A stretch of DNA of 64,000 bases from Rhodobacterales bacterium HKCCE2091 (GCA_015689685.1 WVSL01000019.1:21610-85609), one strand, 5' to 3'; numbered from the stretch's first letter, positions 28,275 to 37,695 are shown. A program made the numbers and translations. The notes: a model not told the origin generated them from the letters alone.

Positions 28275-28727
28275 GAAATCCTTGCACATGACCGGGGCGC
28301 CGGTCGCCCGGGGGGCGCGGCGGAGCGGTCATGGTGTCCTGTAAGAGAAGCGTCGCGCAGGCGCGTCGACAGGGGCCGGGCCGTTGCCCTGCCTGTCACT
28401 GTCGCCGATGTCCACACGCGTTGCATCGCGGTTTGTCTCCGATGACGACAGCCCTCGGGCGCGCCACCAATTCGGGCCCCTGGGGAGGGCCGTTCGTTCG
28501 GTCCGGTTCGCGTCATGCGAACCGCACGCTATTCCTGACCACACCCCGCTGCGGGCTTTCGGACGCATGTCCGGGGTCGGCAGAGAAACCAGAACGTCGG
28601 CCAGACCTCCTCGGCAGGCCGACTTGCACGACATTAATGTGTGACATGCGCAAATTACAATCACGATTTTGTCGCGGGCGCCCGTTCCGGGGCGCATCCG
28701 GCCGGGGGAAGTTCTTGATTTGCCGTG
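28275..28727 (-). promoter_or_regulatory. Long non-coding leader/promoter region of rne
   Basis: 453 bp without a convincing gene separate the EEP hydrolase stop from rne. A weak minus-strand promoter can be proposed: -35 TTGTAA at 28660-28655 and -10 ATTAAT at 28638-28633, spacer 16. This would leave a leader of about 350 nt. Several GC-rich self-complementary stretches lie nearer the start codon (for example around 28345-28400). In E. coli the rne 5' UTR mediates feedback by RNase E. A similar role here is inference. Confidence 0.4.
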
Positions 28728-29552
28728 TTAAGACCGCCCCAAGGGCCAATCCAGCGAAAGCACCATCGCCCGGTGGTCGGACAGGACCGGTTCGGCCGGT
28801 AGGTCGAACCGCGCGACCGGCACGCCCGGCGTGACCAGCATGTAATCGGCGAACCGCACCGGCTTGTCGTAGAGCACCGTCCGCGTGTCGTCATGGCCGC
28901 GCCCGGTCACGAGGTCGGACAGGCCGATCCCGGCGAGGAACGCGAAGGTCGCCGATCCCGGCAGGATGTTCAGGTCGCCCGCGAGGACGAGGGGCTCGCC
29001 CGGACGGGCGAAATCCTCCAGCGCCGCGCGGATCGCTCTCGCCTGCGCCTCGCGGGCCGGGGTGTCGCCCTTGCCGGCGGGATCGCGCAGACCGTGCAGG
29101 TGCGCGACGACCAGCGTGCCCGGCGCGGCGGGATCTGCGATCCGCAGGACCTGCATCGTGCGCGGTACGGGCTCGGGGCCCCAACCGTCGGCGCGGAAGC
29201 CGCCGTGGACGAAGACGCTGCGGTACTCGGTCACCGCGAGGTGCGGCGCGATCCACGCCGCGATGCCGTGCTCCGACGCCACCTCCCGCCCCTGCCCGTC
29301 CCGCATCACCCCGCGCGCGGCGGGCGCGAACAGCCCCTGGTGGCGCGGCAGGCATTTCGACACGTCCGCGAACAGGTCCGCGCGCTGGTCGAGCCGCCGG
29401 AAATCATCCTCGTATACCAGCCAGTCCGGCGAGGGCACCGGGGCGCGCGTAACCTCCTGCAGGCACAGGATGTCCGGCACCTCGGCGGCGATCCAGTCCG
29501 GCAGCGCGGGCCAGACCTTGCCGCCCCAGGCGTTCAGACTGACGATGCGCAA
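28728..29552 (-). CDS. Endonuclease/exonuclease/phosphatase (EEP) family hydrolase
   Basis: A 274-residue metal-dependent phosphodiesterase-fold protein. Motifs run from RIVSLNAWGG at the N-terminus through DILCLQEVT (metal-binding Glu), VVAHLHGL and LAGDLNILPG to LSDHRAMVL at the end. No signal peptide is present. The substrate could be nucleic acid, phospholipid or a small phosphodiester. It starts with TTG only 4 nt after the dctD stop, so it is probably the third gene of a dctB-dctD transcript. Confidence 0.88.
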   Translation of the reverse strand: MRIVSLNAWGGKVWPALPDWIAAEVPDILCLQEVTRAPVPSPDWLVYEDDFRRLDQRADLFADVSKCLPRHQGLFAPAARGVMRDGQGREVASEHGIAAWIAPHLAVTEYRSVFVHGGFRADGWGPEPVPRTMQVLRIADPAAPGTLVVAHLHGLRDPAGKGDTPAREAQARAIRAALEDFARPGEPLVLAGDLNILPGSATFAFLAGIGLSDLVTGRGHDDTRTVLYDKPVRFADYMLVTPGVPVARFDLPAEPVLSDHRAMVLSLDWPLGRS

Positions 29553-29556
29553 GGGA

Positions 29557-30873
29557 TCAGAGATAGTCGGACCGGCTCAGCCCGTACTTCGCCATCTTCT
29601 CGTTCAGCGTCCGGCGCGGCAGGCACAACTCGTCCATCACCGCCGCGATGGAGCCCCGGTGCCGGCGCATGGTGTTGTCGATCAGCATCCGCTCGAACGC
29701 CTCGACGTATTCCTTCAGCGGCTTGCCCTCGCCCACGGCCTGCGGCGCGATCTCGGTATTGTCGTTCATCAGGAGCGACGCGATGGAGCCGGAGCCCCGG
29801 CGCTGCTGCAGGATCGCGCGTTCGGCGATGTTGATGAGCTGGCGGACGTTACCGGGCCAGGGTGCCTGCAGAAGCTGCGCGGCCTCCTGCGCCGTCACCT
29901 CGGGCGCGTCGGTGCCGTACTCGTCCGCGAACTGCTCTCCGAAACGGTTGAACAGCGTCAGGATGTCCTCGCCGCGCTGTCGCAGCGGCGGCAGGTCGAT
30001 CCGCATCGCGGCAAGCCGGTAGAACAGGTCCGGCCGCAGGGCGGCCTCGCAGCCCTCTGGCTCGATCGCGTTGCAGATCGCCACGATCCGGGTTTCCGCC
30101 GGGGTGCCCTGGTCGTTGATCGCAGTCAGGAGGCGGGCCTGGAGCGCGTGGCTCAGCGCCTCCACGTCCTCCAGCACCAGCGACCCGCCGCGCGCCTGCT
30201 CCATCAGCGGCAGGTCCTGGTTCTCGTCCACCGGCCCGAACAGGATCTTGGTGATCTCCTCCTCGGGGTGGGCGGCGCAGGACAGCGACACGAAGCTCTT
30301 GCCGGCGCGCGGACCGACCGCATGAAGCGCATGGGCGACCAGCGTCTTGCCGGTGCCGGTCTCACCGGTGATGAGCACGTGCCCGTCGGCCTGGCCGAGA
30401 TCGAGGATGTCCTCGCGCAGGCGTTCCATCACCGGCGACGACCCGATCAGCTTGCGCATCAGCACCGTGCCGTCGCTCAGTTCGCGCCGCAGGGCGCGGT
30501 TGTCGAGCGTCAGGCGGCGGGTCTGCGTCGCGCGCTTGGCCAGTTCGGTCATCCGGTCGGGGTTGAACGGCTTTTCGAGAAAATCGTAGGCCCCGATCCG
30601 CATCGCCTCCACCGCCATCGGCACGTCGCCGTGGCCGGTGATCATGATGACGGGCAGGCCCGAATCCATGCCCATCAGGCGTTTCAGGAAGGCCATCCCG
30701 TCCATGCCCGGCATCTTGATGTCGGACACGACCACGCCGGGATAATCCGCGCCGATCCCCTTCAGCGCGTCCTCGGCGCTGGCGAAGGTCTCGGTCTCGA
30801 ACCCCGACAGCGCCAGCCACTGGCTGATCGACTGCCGCATGTCCTGCTCGTCGTCGACGATCGCGATCTTCAT
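29557..30873 (-). CDS. dctD: C4-dicarboxylate response regulator DctD, lacking GAFTGA
   Basis: A 438-residue NtrC-family regulator. The receiver domain (about residues 1-115) has phospho-acceptor D51 in VVSDIKMPGMDG. The AAA+ domain has Walker A GETGTGKT (about 170-177) and Walker B SLVLEDVE. The C-terminal Fis-type HTH contains RGSIAAVMDELCLPRRTLNEKM. Where sigma54 activators have the GAFTGA loop, this protein reads ILFGPVDENQDLPL, so it probably cannot remodel sigma54 holoenzyme. It follows dctB by 16 bp with a GAGGTTG site. Confidence 0.9.
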   Translation of the reverse strand: MKIAIVDDEQDMRQSISQWLALSGFETETFASAEDALKGIGADYPGVVVSDIKMPGMDGMAFLKRLMGMDSGLPVIMITGHGDVPMAVEAMRIGAYDFLEKPFNPDRMTELAKRATQTRRLTLDNRALRRELSDGTVLMRKLIGSSPVMERLREDILDLGQADGHVLITGETGTGKTLVAHALHAVGPRAGKSFVSLSCAAHPEEEITKILFGPVDENQDLPLMEQARGGSLVLEDVEALSHALQARLLTAINDQGTPAETRIVAICNAIEPEGCEAALRPDLFYRLAAMRIDLPPLRQRGEDILTLFNRFGEQFADEYGTDAPEVTAQEAAQLLQAPWPGNVRQLINIAERAILQQRRGSGSIASLLMNDNTEIAPQAVGEGKPLKEYVEAFERMLIDNTMRRHRGSIAAVMDELCLPRRTLNEKMAKYGLSRSDYL

Positions 30874-30889
30874 GCTCAACCTCTGTCTT

Positions 30890-32659
30890 TCATTCCGCGG
30901 CCTCGGACCCGCCCTCGCCGTAGATCGGCAGGCGGAGCTGGAAGACCGCGCCGCGGTTCTCTCCATTCCGGGCGGTCAGGCGGCCCCCGAGGTCCGCCAC
31001 GATGCCCGACGAAATCGCAAGGCCGAGCCCGACGCCGTCGCCGGGGGCCTTGGTGGTGTAGAAGGGCTCGAACAGGGCATCGAGATCCTCGATGCCGCGC
31101 CCCGAGTCGCGAACGGTCAGGATCGCCTCGTCGCCCTCGGCGATCAGAAGGTCCAGTTCGCGTTCGTCCTCCTCCCGCATCGCATCGAGCGCGTTGCGCA
31201 GGAGGTTGATGATGACCTGCTCCAGCCTGAGCCGGTCGGCCAGCACCATGACCGGACGTCGCGGCAGGGTCTGGCTGATATGCACGGTCTGGGTCCGCAG
31301 CTGCGGCTCCATCATGGTCAGGGCCGATTGCAGCGCGGCGCGCAGGTCCACGGGCTCGAACGCCTGGCTGCCTTTGCGCGCGTAGCTCTTCAGCTGCCGG
31401 GTAATCGCGCCCATGCGCTCGATCAGGTCGTCGATGCGCTGGAACGAGGACAGCGCCTCGTCCGGCCGCCGCCGCTGCAGCAACAGCTTCGCGCCCGCGA
31501 GGTAGGTCTTCATCGCCGCGAGCGGCTGGTTGAGCTCGTGACTGACCGCTGCCGACATCTCCCCGAGTGCTGCGAGCTTCTGGCTCTGCTGAAGGCTCTG
31601 CTCGGCTTCCTCGAGGTTTTTCTCGACGCGCTGACGCTCCGCGATTTCCCTTTGCAACCGGTCGTTTAGACGGCGAAGTTCCACCGATTCTCGCTGGAAG
31701 GCCCGGCTTTGCCGGCGCGCCCTACGGCTCATCCAGTAGAACCCGCCCGCCAGCAGCAGCGCGAAGCCCATGATCTCCAGCGCGAGAACGCCGTTCACCC
31801 GTTCGCGCACGCTGGAATAGGCGGTGAAGGACACGAGCCGCCAGCCGCGGAACGGGATCCGCGTCTCCTGCCGCAGCATCGCGTCCTCCAGGAAATACGG
31901 CCCGTCGTCTCCGAAACCCCAGGCCCCGGTCGCGTCGAGCGCGCGCTGGATCGCCGACGGCGGGTCGGAGACCTCCATCGCCTCGGCCTCGGTCAGCCCG
32001 CGCCAGCGTGGTTCGGTGGCGAGGATGATCCGACCTTCGCTGTCGGTGACGAACAGCGCCTCGCCGGTGCCGCGCCAGCGTTCGATGATCCGGGCGAGGT
32101 CGACCTCCACCATGATTACGCCGAGGAAGCGGTTGTCGGACCGGATCTGCCGCGAGAAGATGAAGTCGTAGCCGTTGCTCTGCCGCGCGTTGGTGGTGAA
32201 GGCGGTGTCGCTCTGCCGCTGCGCCTGCACGAAGAACTGGTCCTGCGTCCGCAACTCGCCGAGCCGGTTGCGGTCGGTCGCCGCCACCACCCGGCCGTCG
32301 CGGTTCAACAGCATGATCGAGGCCGCGCCGATTTCGTCCACGAACGAGATGAGCTGCTGCGAGGTGTTGGAAAAATCGTTGTTTTCCAAGGCCCGTGTCA
32401 GCGTCGGATCCCGCGACAGCAGAAGCGGCACGACGGAATTGCGCTGCAGCTCGGACACCAGCGTACCGGAGTAGAGCGCCTGCCGCACGCTGGCGCGGTT
32501 GCGCGTCGCCTCGGTGAACCGTTCGCTGAGCCAGGTGTTCGACACCCAGATCACGACGATGGCCACGGCGAGGAAGGCAAGGATGATCACCCGCGCCAGC
32601 CAAGGCCGCCGCCCGAGCGCGAGAGGCGCCGGCACGCTGTTCGTGGGGTCGTTGTTCAT
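30890..32659 (-). CDS. dctB: C4-dicarboxylate sensor histidine kinase DctB
   Basis: A 589-residue membrane kinase with TM1 at about residues 21-42, a periplasmic double-PAS/Cache sensor (about 43-285), TM2 at about 288-310 and a coiled coil (RRLNDRLQREIAERQRVEKN). Then come the DHp domain with phospho-acceptor H374 in SHELNQPL and a HATPase domain (NLLRNALDA, DSGRGIE, GVGLGLAIS). The sensor type and pairing with dctD indicate succinate/malate/fumarate sensing. No dctPQM transporter genes are in the window. Start ATG 32659. Confidence 0.93.
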   Translation of the reverse strand: MNNDPTNSVPAPLALGRRPWLARVIILAFLAVAIVVIWVSNTWLSERFTEATRNRASVRQALYSGTLVSELQRNSVVPLLLSRDPTLTRALENNDFSNTSQQLISFVDEIGAASIMLLNRDGRVVAATDRNRLGELRTQDQFFVQAQRQSDTAFTTNARQSNGYDFIFSRQIRSDNRFLGVIMVEVDLARIIERWRGTGEALFVTDSEGRIILATEPRWRGLTEAEAMEVSDPPSAIQRALDATGAWGFGDDGPYFLEDAMLRQETRIPFRGWRLVSFTAYSSVRERVNGVLALEIMGFALLLAGGFYWMSRRARRQSRAFQRESVELRRLNDRLQREIAERQRVEKNLEEAEQSLQQSQKLAALGEMSAAVSHELNQPLAAMKTYLAGAKLLLQRRRPDEALSSFQRIDDLIERMGAITRQLKSYARKGSQAFEPVDLRAALQSALTMMEPQLRTQTVHISQTLPRRPVMVLADRLRLEQVIINLLRNALDAMREEDERELDLLIAEGDEAILTVRDSGRGIEDLDALFEPFYTTKAPGDGVGLGLAISSGIVADLGGRLTARNGENRGAVFQLRLPIYGEGGSEAAE

Positions 32660-32705
32660 GATCCGGAAATTATCGGACGCGGAAGGCCCCGACAAGCGGC
32701 GGGGC

Positions 32706-33374
32706 TCAGGCGGCGACGAGGCTTTCGGCCAATGCGCGGAAGAGCGCCTGTCCGTCGGTGCCGCCATGCGCGGGATCCGCCGCCCGTTCCGGGTGCGGCA
32801 TCATCCCGAGCGTGCGCCGGTTCTCCGACAGGATGCCCGCGATGTCCCGCGCCGCCCCGTTCGGCGTGTCGGTGTAGGTGAAGGCGATCCGGTCCTCGCC
32901 CGCCAGCCGGTCGAGCGTGTCGGGATCGGCGGTGTAGTTGCCGTCGTGATGCGCGATCGGGATCGCGATTTCCTGGCCCTTGTCGTAACCGCGGGTGAAG
33001 GCGCTGTCGGCGGTCTCCACGCGCAACCCGACGGTGCGGCAGATGTATTTCAGGCCCGCGTTCTGCAGGAGCGCGCCGGGCAGGAGCCGGGTTTCAGTCA
33101 GGATCTGGAAGCCGTTGCAGATGCCGAGCGTGTAGCCGCCCCGCGCCGCGTGGGCCTTCAGCGCCGACGCGATCGGCGACTGCGCCGCGATGGCGCCGCA
33201 GCGCAGGTAGTCGCCGTAGGAAAACCCGCCGGGCACGCCGACGATGTCGACACCCTCGGGCAGCGCGGTGTCCTTGTGCCAGACCATGTCCACCGAGAAC
33301 CCGGCCTCGCGGAAGGCGACGGCGAGGTCGCGGTCGCAGTTCGATCCCGGGAAGACGAGGACGGCGGCTTTCAT
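32706..33374 (-). CDS. purQ: Phosphoribosylformylglycinamidine synthase subunit PurQ
   Basis: The 222-residue glutaminase subunit of FGAM synthase supplies ammonia to PurL in the fourth purine step. The triad cysteine is in [11 protein letters not shown] and the catalytic His is in MMPHPERA. The start [14 protein letters not shown] is family-typical, and GGAG lies 9 nt before this ATG. Another ATG two codons earlier is closer to that site. Its usual partners purS and purC lie 4.3 kb away, beyond four unrelated genes. Confidence 0.96.
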   Translation of the reverse strand: MKAAVLVFPGSNCDRDLAVAFREAGFSVDMVWHKDTALPEGVDIVGVPGGFSYGDYLRCGAIAAQSPIASALKAHAARGGYTLGICNGFQILTETRLLPGALLQNAGLKYICRTVGLRVETADSAFTRGYDKGQEIAIPIAHHDGNYTADPDTLDRLAGEDRIAFTYTDTPNGAARDIAGILSENRRTLGMMPHPERAADPAHGGTDGQALFRALAESLVAA

Positions 33375-33636
33375 GGGCATTCACTCCGGACAGGGGGCGG
33401 CGGCGATGGCCGCACAAACACCCGCGACCCGCCCCGCGTCAATAGATCAATCCCGTCGAACGCCTGAGGGGCAGCGCCCGCTACCGGATGCCGAAAGTCC
33501 GGGCAGGGGCGGCACGCCGCCGGGCACGGACATTGCATCGCCGGAACGACAGGTGCGGCGGGTGCGCTTCCGACCACCCTCCCCCCTACCGTCAAATGCG
33601 TTTGGCGCCAGCGGCAACACGGGTAGGATGCGCGGC

Positions 33637-34596
33637 ATGACCCTTTTCCGCGCCGGTTTCGCCCTTCTCGCCGCCCTCGTCCTTGCCGCCCCCGCACGGG
33701 CGGACTGGGGGATGCAGGCCGCCGAGGTCGGGGGCGTGTTCTGGGGCGCGGCCGAATCCGGGGCCGGGTTCTCGGTCACCTGCGCCGCCTATCCGCCCGG
33801 CGCGGCACCGATCCGGGCCGAGGCGCGGGCCGTCGCGACCGCGCCCGATGCCGTGCGGGTGATCCTCTCGACCGCGCTTGCCGGTCCGGGAGACAGCCCG
33901 CGCGACGACCTGATGGTGGTGGCGGGGCCGAACGGCTACCTGCTGCCCCCGGCGGAGTTCGACCCCGAAACCGGCTGGTGGGCGACGGTGATCGGCGCGG
34001 GCGACGCCATGTTCCCGGCCATCGCGGCGGAGCAGGAAATCCGCGTCAGGTCCGACAGCGCCGACACCGCGATCTCGGCGCGCGGGTTCGCCGCGGTCTA
34101 CCGCACCTTCGTCTCCACCTGTTCCGCCCGCTTCGGCCGCACCGGCGCGGACTGGACGGTGCACGTGCCGGAATGGGACCACGCGCAATCCGCCGCCACC
34201 GCCTCGCCCATGCGGGACGCCGCGGCGCGGGAGGTCGCTCAATTCTGCGGGTCCGACGGCTTCCTGCCCGATGTCATGACCACGGACTTCGACCGCGACG
34301 GCACGGAGGACATCGTGCTCGACTGGTCGCTCGTCGACTGCCCCGCGCCCGTCATCGCCTCGCGCTGCACCGCGACCGGCTGCCCGGTGCTGGTGTTCCT
34401 GAGCGGGCTCTACCCCGCCCTCGGCAATCCCGCCTCGCTGTTCGATTCCAGCGACCCGCGCCTCGGCGCCCTGTCCGACGGTACGCCGTCGCTGACGGTG
34501 CTGGCACCGGCGCGGGGGCTGACCACCTGCCGCGCCGAGGCCTGCGACCAAGTCTGGACATGGAACGGCGCCGCCTTCTCGCCCCTGCCGGAGTGA
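33637..34596 (+). CDS. Hypothetical exported protein
   Basis: A 319-residue protein with a signal peptide (TLFRAGFALLAALVLAAPARA). The mature part has eight cysteines, probably disulfide-bonded. One segment, DFDRDGTEDIVLDW, resembles a Ca-binding FG-GAP-like loop. The middle region around GVFWGAAESGAGFSVTC resembles a small beta domain. I do not recognise a named family. GGTAGG sits 8 nt before ATG 33637. An ATG at 33628 is the alternative. It is the first gene of the block separating purQ from purS. Confidence 0.75.
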   Translation: MTLFRAGFALLAALVLAAPARADWGMQAAEVGGVFWGAAESGAGFSVTCAAYPPGAAPIRAEARAVATAPDAVRVILSTALAGPGDSPRDDLMVVAGPNGYLLPPAEFDPETGWWATVIGAGDAMFPAIAAEQEIRVRSDSADTAISARGFAAVYRTFVSTCSARFGRTGADWTVHVPEWDHAQSAATASPMRDAAAREVAQFCGSDGFLPDVMTTDFDRDGTEDIVLDWSLVDCPAPVIASRCTATGCPVLVFLSGLYPALGNPASLFDSSDPRLGALSDGTPSLTVLAPARGLTTCRAEACDQVWTWNGAAFSPLPE

Positions 34597-34603
34597 CCGG
34601 CGG

Positions 34604-35641
34604 TCAGGCGGCGAAGTCGGTGATGACGGCGGTGCCCGGCGGCGTCGGCCCGTTCATCGCCGCAAGCTCGGCCGAGGCATCGGACAGCGCGACCTCCCGC
34701 GCCACCAGCGGCGACAGGTCGACCTGCCCGCGCTCGATCATCCCGAGCAGCGAGGGAAACCGCCACGCCGGCATCCCGCGGGTGCCGTAAAGCGCGAGAT
34801 TGCCCTGGTAGACCGCGCTCATGTTGATATCCATCCGCGCGGTGTGCCCCACGGGCATCCCCACCTGCACATGGCGGCCGAGGGGTGCTAGGCATTCGAG
34901 CGAGGCGTTGACCGTCTGCGGGATGCCGAGCGCCTCGACCGACACCTGTGCCCCGCCCTTCGTGATCTCGCGGATCTCCTCCGCCACGCGGCCGCCGCGC
35001 GCGTCCACCGCCGCGTCGGCACCAAGGCGGACGGCGTTCTGCAGCTTCTCCGGCACCACGTCGACGGCGATCACCTGCGCGCCCATCGCCTTCGCGAGCA
35101 GGACCGCGGCCAGCCCGATGCCGCCGGTGCCGTGGACCGCGACCCATTCGCCCGCCTTCACGTCCGCCCGGCCGGTCAGCGCATGCCAGGAGGTCGTGAC
35201 CCGGCAGCCGAGCCCGGCGGCGAGCGCGGGCGACAGCCGGTCGGGCAGACGCACCAGATTGTGGTCGCGCGGGACGGCGACGTATTCCGCGTAGGCCCCC
35301 GGCAGGGTGAAGCCGGGTGCCAACTGGTCGAGGCAGGTGTTCGACACGCCCTGCCGGCAGTTCGGGCAGGTGCCGCAGCCGAGAATGAAGGGCGCGATCA
35401 ACCGGTCACCGACCGCGTATTGCGCGCGCGGCCCCGCCGCGACCACCGTGCCGCAGTATTCGTGCCCGAGGATCGAGCCGTCCTTCACCTTCGGATGCTC
35501 CCCGATCCAGCCGTGGTGGTCCGACCGGCAGACGCCGCAGCCGAGCACCTCCAGCACCACGCCGTCCTCGGGGCAGTCCGGGTCCGGCACCTCCTCGATC
35601 GACAGGGGTGCCGAGAATTCGCGGACGATTGCGGCGCGCAT
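34604..35641 (-). CDS. Zinc-dependent alcohol dehydrogenase (MDR family)
   Basis: A 345-residue medium-chain dehydrogenase. Catalytic zinc ligands are in GCGVCRSDHHGW and GHEYCG, and the structural zinc site is CGTCPNCRQGVSNTC. The NAD(P) fold shows VHGTGGIGLAAVLLAKAMGA, and AVDVVPEKL suggests NAD preference. GGGAGGAG precedes ATG 35641. The substrate is unknown. It lies 58 bp downstream of the GlxA-type regulator on the same strand, which may control it. Confidence 0.92.
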   Translation of the reverse strand: MRAAIVREFSAPLSIEEVPDPDCPEDGVVLEVLGCGVCRSDHHGWIGEHPKVKDGSILGHEYCGTVVAAGPRAQYAVGDRLIAPFILGCGTCPNCRQGVSNTCLDQLAPGFTLPGAYAEYVAVPRDHNLVRLPDRLSPALAAGLGCRVTTSWHALTGRADVKAGEWVAVHGTGGIGLAAVLLAKAMGAQVIAVDVVPEKLQNAVRLGADAAVDARGGRVAEEIREITKGGAQVSVEALGIPQTVNASLECLAPLGRHVQVGMPVGHTARMDINMSAVYQGNLALYGTRGMPAWRFPSLLGMIERGQVDLSPLVAREVALSDASAELAAMNGPTPPGTAVITDFAA

Positions 35642-35699
35642 GGCGGTCTCCTCCCAAAGGCCGGTTCCGGCCACAGGGGACAGGCGCGGCCGGGAAAGG

Positions 35700-36689
35700 T
35701 CAAGCGGCGGGTCGACCGCCCGCGAAGGCACCGCCGTACCGCTTGCGCCACGACCCCGGCGGCACGCCCTCGACACGGCGGAAGGCGCGCGCGAAGGAAC
35801 TGACATCGGCATAGCCAAGTGTGTCCGCGATCTCCTTCAGGGCCAGGTCGCCGGATTCTAGCAGCTCCCGCGCGCGGGCTATGCGGACGCTGCGGCAGTA
35901 GTCCACCGGGGTCATGCCGGTCGCGTTCGCGAACCGGCGCAGGAACGTCCGCCGTTCGAGCTGCGCCGCCAGCGCCATCTGGGCCAGCGCCAGCCCGCGC
36001 CCGTCATGGGCATGGACGAGATCCTGCGCCCGGCGCACCGCCGCGTCGCCGTGACCGAGCGGCGGGACGAAGGCCGGCCCGCCACCGGACACGGAGGCGG
36101 AGGGCGCGGCGAGGATGAAGCGCGCGGTCTGGTCCCGCACCGCCGCGCCCAGCAACCGGCCGACCAGCACGAGCCCGATATCGACCCAGGCCATGAAGCC
36201 ACCCGCGGTCATCAGGTCGGGGTAGTCCACCACGCGCCGCGACAGGTCGATGGCGACCGAGGGAAAGCTCTCGCGGATCGGCGCAGCGTAGCTGTGATGG
36301 GTCGAGGCCACCCGCCCGTCGAGCAACCCGGTATGGGCCAGCATGTAGACGCCGGAGCAGATGGCGACGACCAGCGTGCCCTCGGCATGGGCGGAGCGAA
36401 TCCAGTCCGCGACCTGCTGGCAGACCCGCAGCGGCGGCGGGTCGGTCATCGTCGGCGGCACGATCAGGATGTCCGGCCGCGCCACCGGCCCCTCCCCCAG
36501 GACACGGGCGAACCCCTCACCGTCCAGGTCGGGCTGCCAGTGCGACACCCGGGGCGGGGCGCCGGCCCCGGCCCGGCCCGCGAAACGTCCGGCGATGGCG
36601 AAGAGATCTGTCAGCCCGTGCACGGCAGTCAGCTGCGCCCCGGGATAGACCACGATACCGACGTCCCCGGCCGTTCCGCCCGCGTCCAT
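35700..36689 (-). CDS. GlxA-family transcriptional regulator (DJ-1/PfpI + AraC HTH)
   Basis: About 329 residues. The N-terminal DJ-1/PfpI-like amidotransferase fold (VGIVVYPGAQ, with AICSGVYMLAHTGLLDGR holding the nucleophile-elbow cysteine) is followed by a double helix-turn-helix AraC domain (GMTPVDYCRSVRIARAREL, IADTLGYADVSSFARAFRR). Members usually regulate nearby catabolic genes. The start is uncertain: ATG 36689 is used, and an in-frame GTG at 36719 is also possible, neither with a strong ribosome site. It is divergent from the alpha/beta hydrolase and upstream of the dehydrogenase. Confidence 0.87.
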   Translation of the reverse strand: MDAGGTAGDVGIVVYPGAQLTAVHGLTDLFAIAGRFAGRAGAGAPPRVSHWQPDLDGEGFARVLGEGPVARPDILIVPPTMTDPPPLRVCQQVADWIRSAHAEGTLVVAICSGVYMLAHTGLLDGRVASTHHSYAAPIRESFPSVAIDLSRRVVDYPDLMTAGGFMAWVDIGLVLVGRLLGAAVRDQTARFILAAPSASVSGGGPAFVPPLGHGDAAVRRAQDLVHAHDGRGLALAQMALAAQLERRTFLRRFANATGMTPVDYCRSVRIARARELLESGDLALKEIADTLGYADVSSFARAFRRVEGVPPGSWRKRYGGAFAGGRPAA

Positions 36690-36807
36690 CGCTGTCACTT
36701 TCGGTCCAGACTTTGACACCCCGGGTCATACCAGAACGCGCGCCCTTCGGCCATCCTGTCGCGGGCACTCCCCGCCCAGATCTCCGGCATCCGGAAAGGA
36801 CGCGACC

Positions 36808-37662
36808 ATGCACGAGGAAGACTTCACCAGCCCCGGCGGCATCCGCATCCACATGCGGTCCTGGCTGCCCGACGCCCCGCCCCGCGCGGCGGTCGCCATC
36901 TGCCACGGCGTCAACTCGCACTCGGGCCAGTATGCCTGGACCGGAACCCAGTTCGCCGCCCGGGGCATCGCCGCCTACGCGCTCGACCTGCGTGGCCGCG
37001 GCCTTTCGGACGGAGATCGGTTCTTCGTCGAGGACATCGCCGATTACGTCACCGACCTGCGCGGCCTGATTTCCATCGTGAAGGAGCGCCACCCGGGCCT
37101 GCCGCTCTACCTTCTCGGGCACAGCGCCGGCGGGGTCACCGCCTGCACCTACGCGCTCGACCACCAGGACGAGATCGACGGGCTGATCTGCGAAAGCTTC
37201 GCCTTCCAGGTGCCCGCACCGGGCTTCGCGCTGGCCGCGATCAAGGGCCTGTCGCACATCGCGCCCCGGCTCGGCGTGCTGACACTGAAGATGAAGGACT
37301 TCAGCCGCGATCCCGCCGCCGTCGCCGCGCTGGAGGCGGATCAGCTGACCAAGGGCGAAACGCAGCCCGCCGCCACCGTCGCGGCGCTTGTCCGCGCCGA
37401 CGACCGCCTGCACGACAGCTTCGGTGAGATCACCCTGCCGGTCCTGATCCTGCACGGCACCGAGGACCACGCCACGGTCTGCCACGGCAGCGAGTATTTC
37501 CACGCCAACGCGGGATCGAAGGACAAGACGCTGAAGCTCTACGAAGGCCATTACCACGACCTTCTGAACGACTACGGCAAGGAAGGCGTGTTCGACGACA
37601 TCGCGGGCTGGATCGAGGCCCGGATCGGCAGCGTGAAACCGAGGGTCACGGCGGCCGAGTGA
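36808..37662 (+). CDS. Alpha/beta hydrolase, lysophospholipase/monoacylglycerol-lipase type
   Basis: A 284-residue serine hydrolase of the Hydrolase_4 type. It has the oxyanion HGVNSHSGQY, the nucleophile elbow GHSAGG, the acid residue in LHGTEDHATV and the catalytic histidine in YEGHYHDLLND. No signal peptide is visible. It likely hydrolyses monoacylglycerol or lysophospholipid esters, the exact substrate being inferred from the family. AAAGGA precedes the ATG. A GC-rich hairpin follows the stop, facing purS. Confidence 0.9.
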   Translation: MHEEDFTSPGGIRIHMRSWLPDAPPRAAVAICHGVNSHSGQYAWTGTQFAARGIAAYALDLRGRGLSDGDRFFVEDIADYVTDLRGLISIVKERHPGLPLYLLGHSAGGVTACTYALDHQDEIDGLICESFAFQVPAPGFALAAIKGLSHIAPRLGVLTLKMKDFSRDPAAVAALEADQLTKGETQPAATVAALVRADDRLHDSFGEITLPVLILHGTEDHATVCHGSEYFHANAGSKDKTLKLYEGHYHDLLNDYGKEGVFDDIAGWIEARIGSVKPRVTAAE

Positions 37663-37674
37663 AACTGACCGCGC

Positions 37675-37695
37675 GGGCCCGGAGATTCCGGGCCC
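37675..37695. terminator. Hairpin between convergent hydrolase and purS genes
   Basis: A perfect 9-bp stem (GGGCCCGGA with TCCGGGCCC, loop GAT) lies in the 63-bp gap between two convergent genes. No T-run follows, so the terminator call rests on position and stem strength. Confidence 0.45.

Noticed and set aside
25410..28445. 1011-codon plus-strand frame opposite rne
   Set aside because: A compositional shadow of the rne gene. Leu/Arg/Gly/His-rich runs mirror the Glu/Asp repeats of RNase E.
30873..32659. Possibility that DctBD is an NtrBC pair
   Set aside because: The sensor has two TM helices and a periplasmic Cache-type domain of the DctB kind, whereas NtrB is cytosolic.
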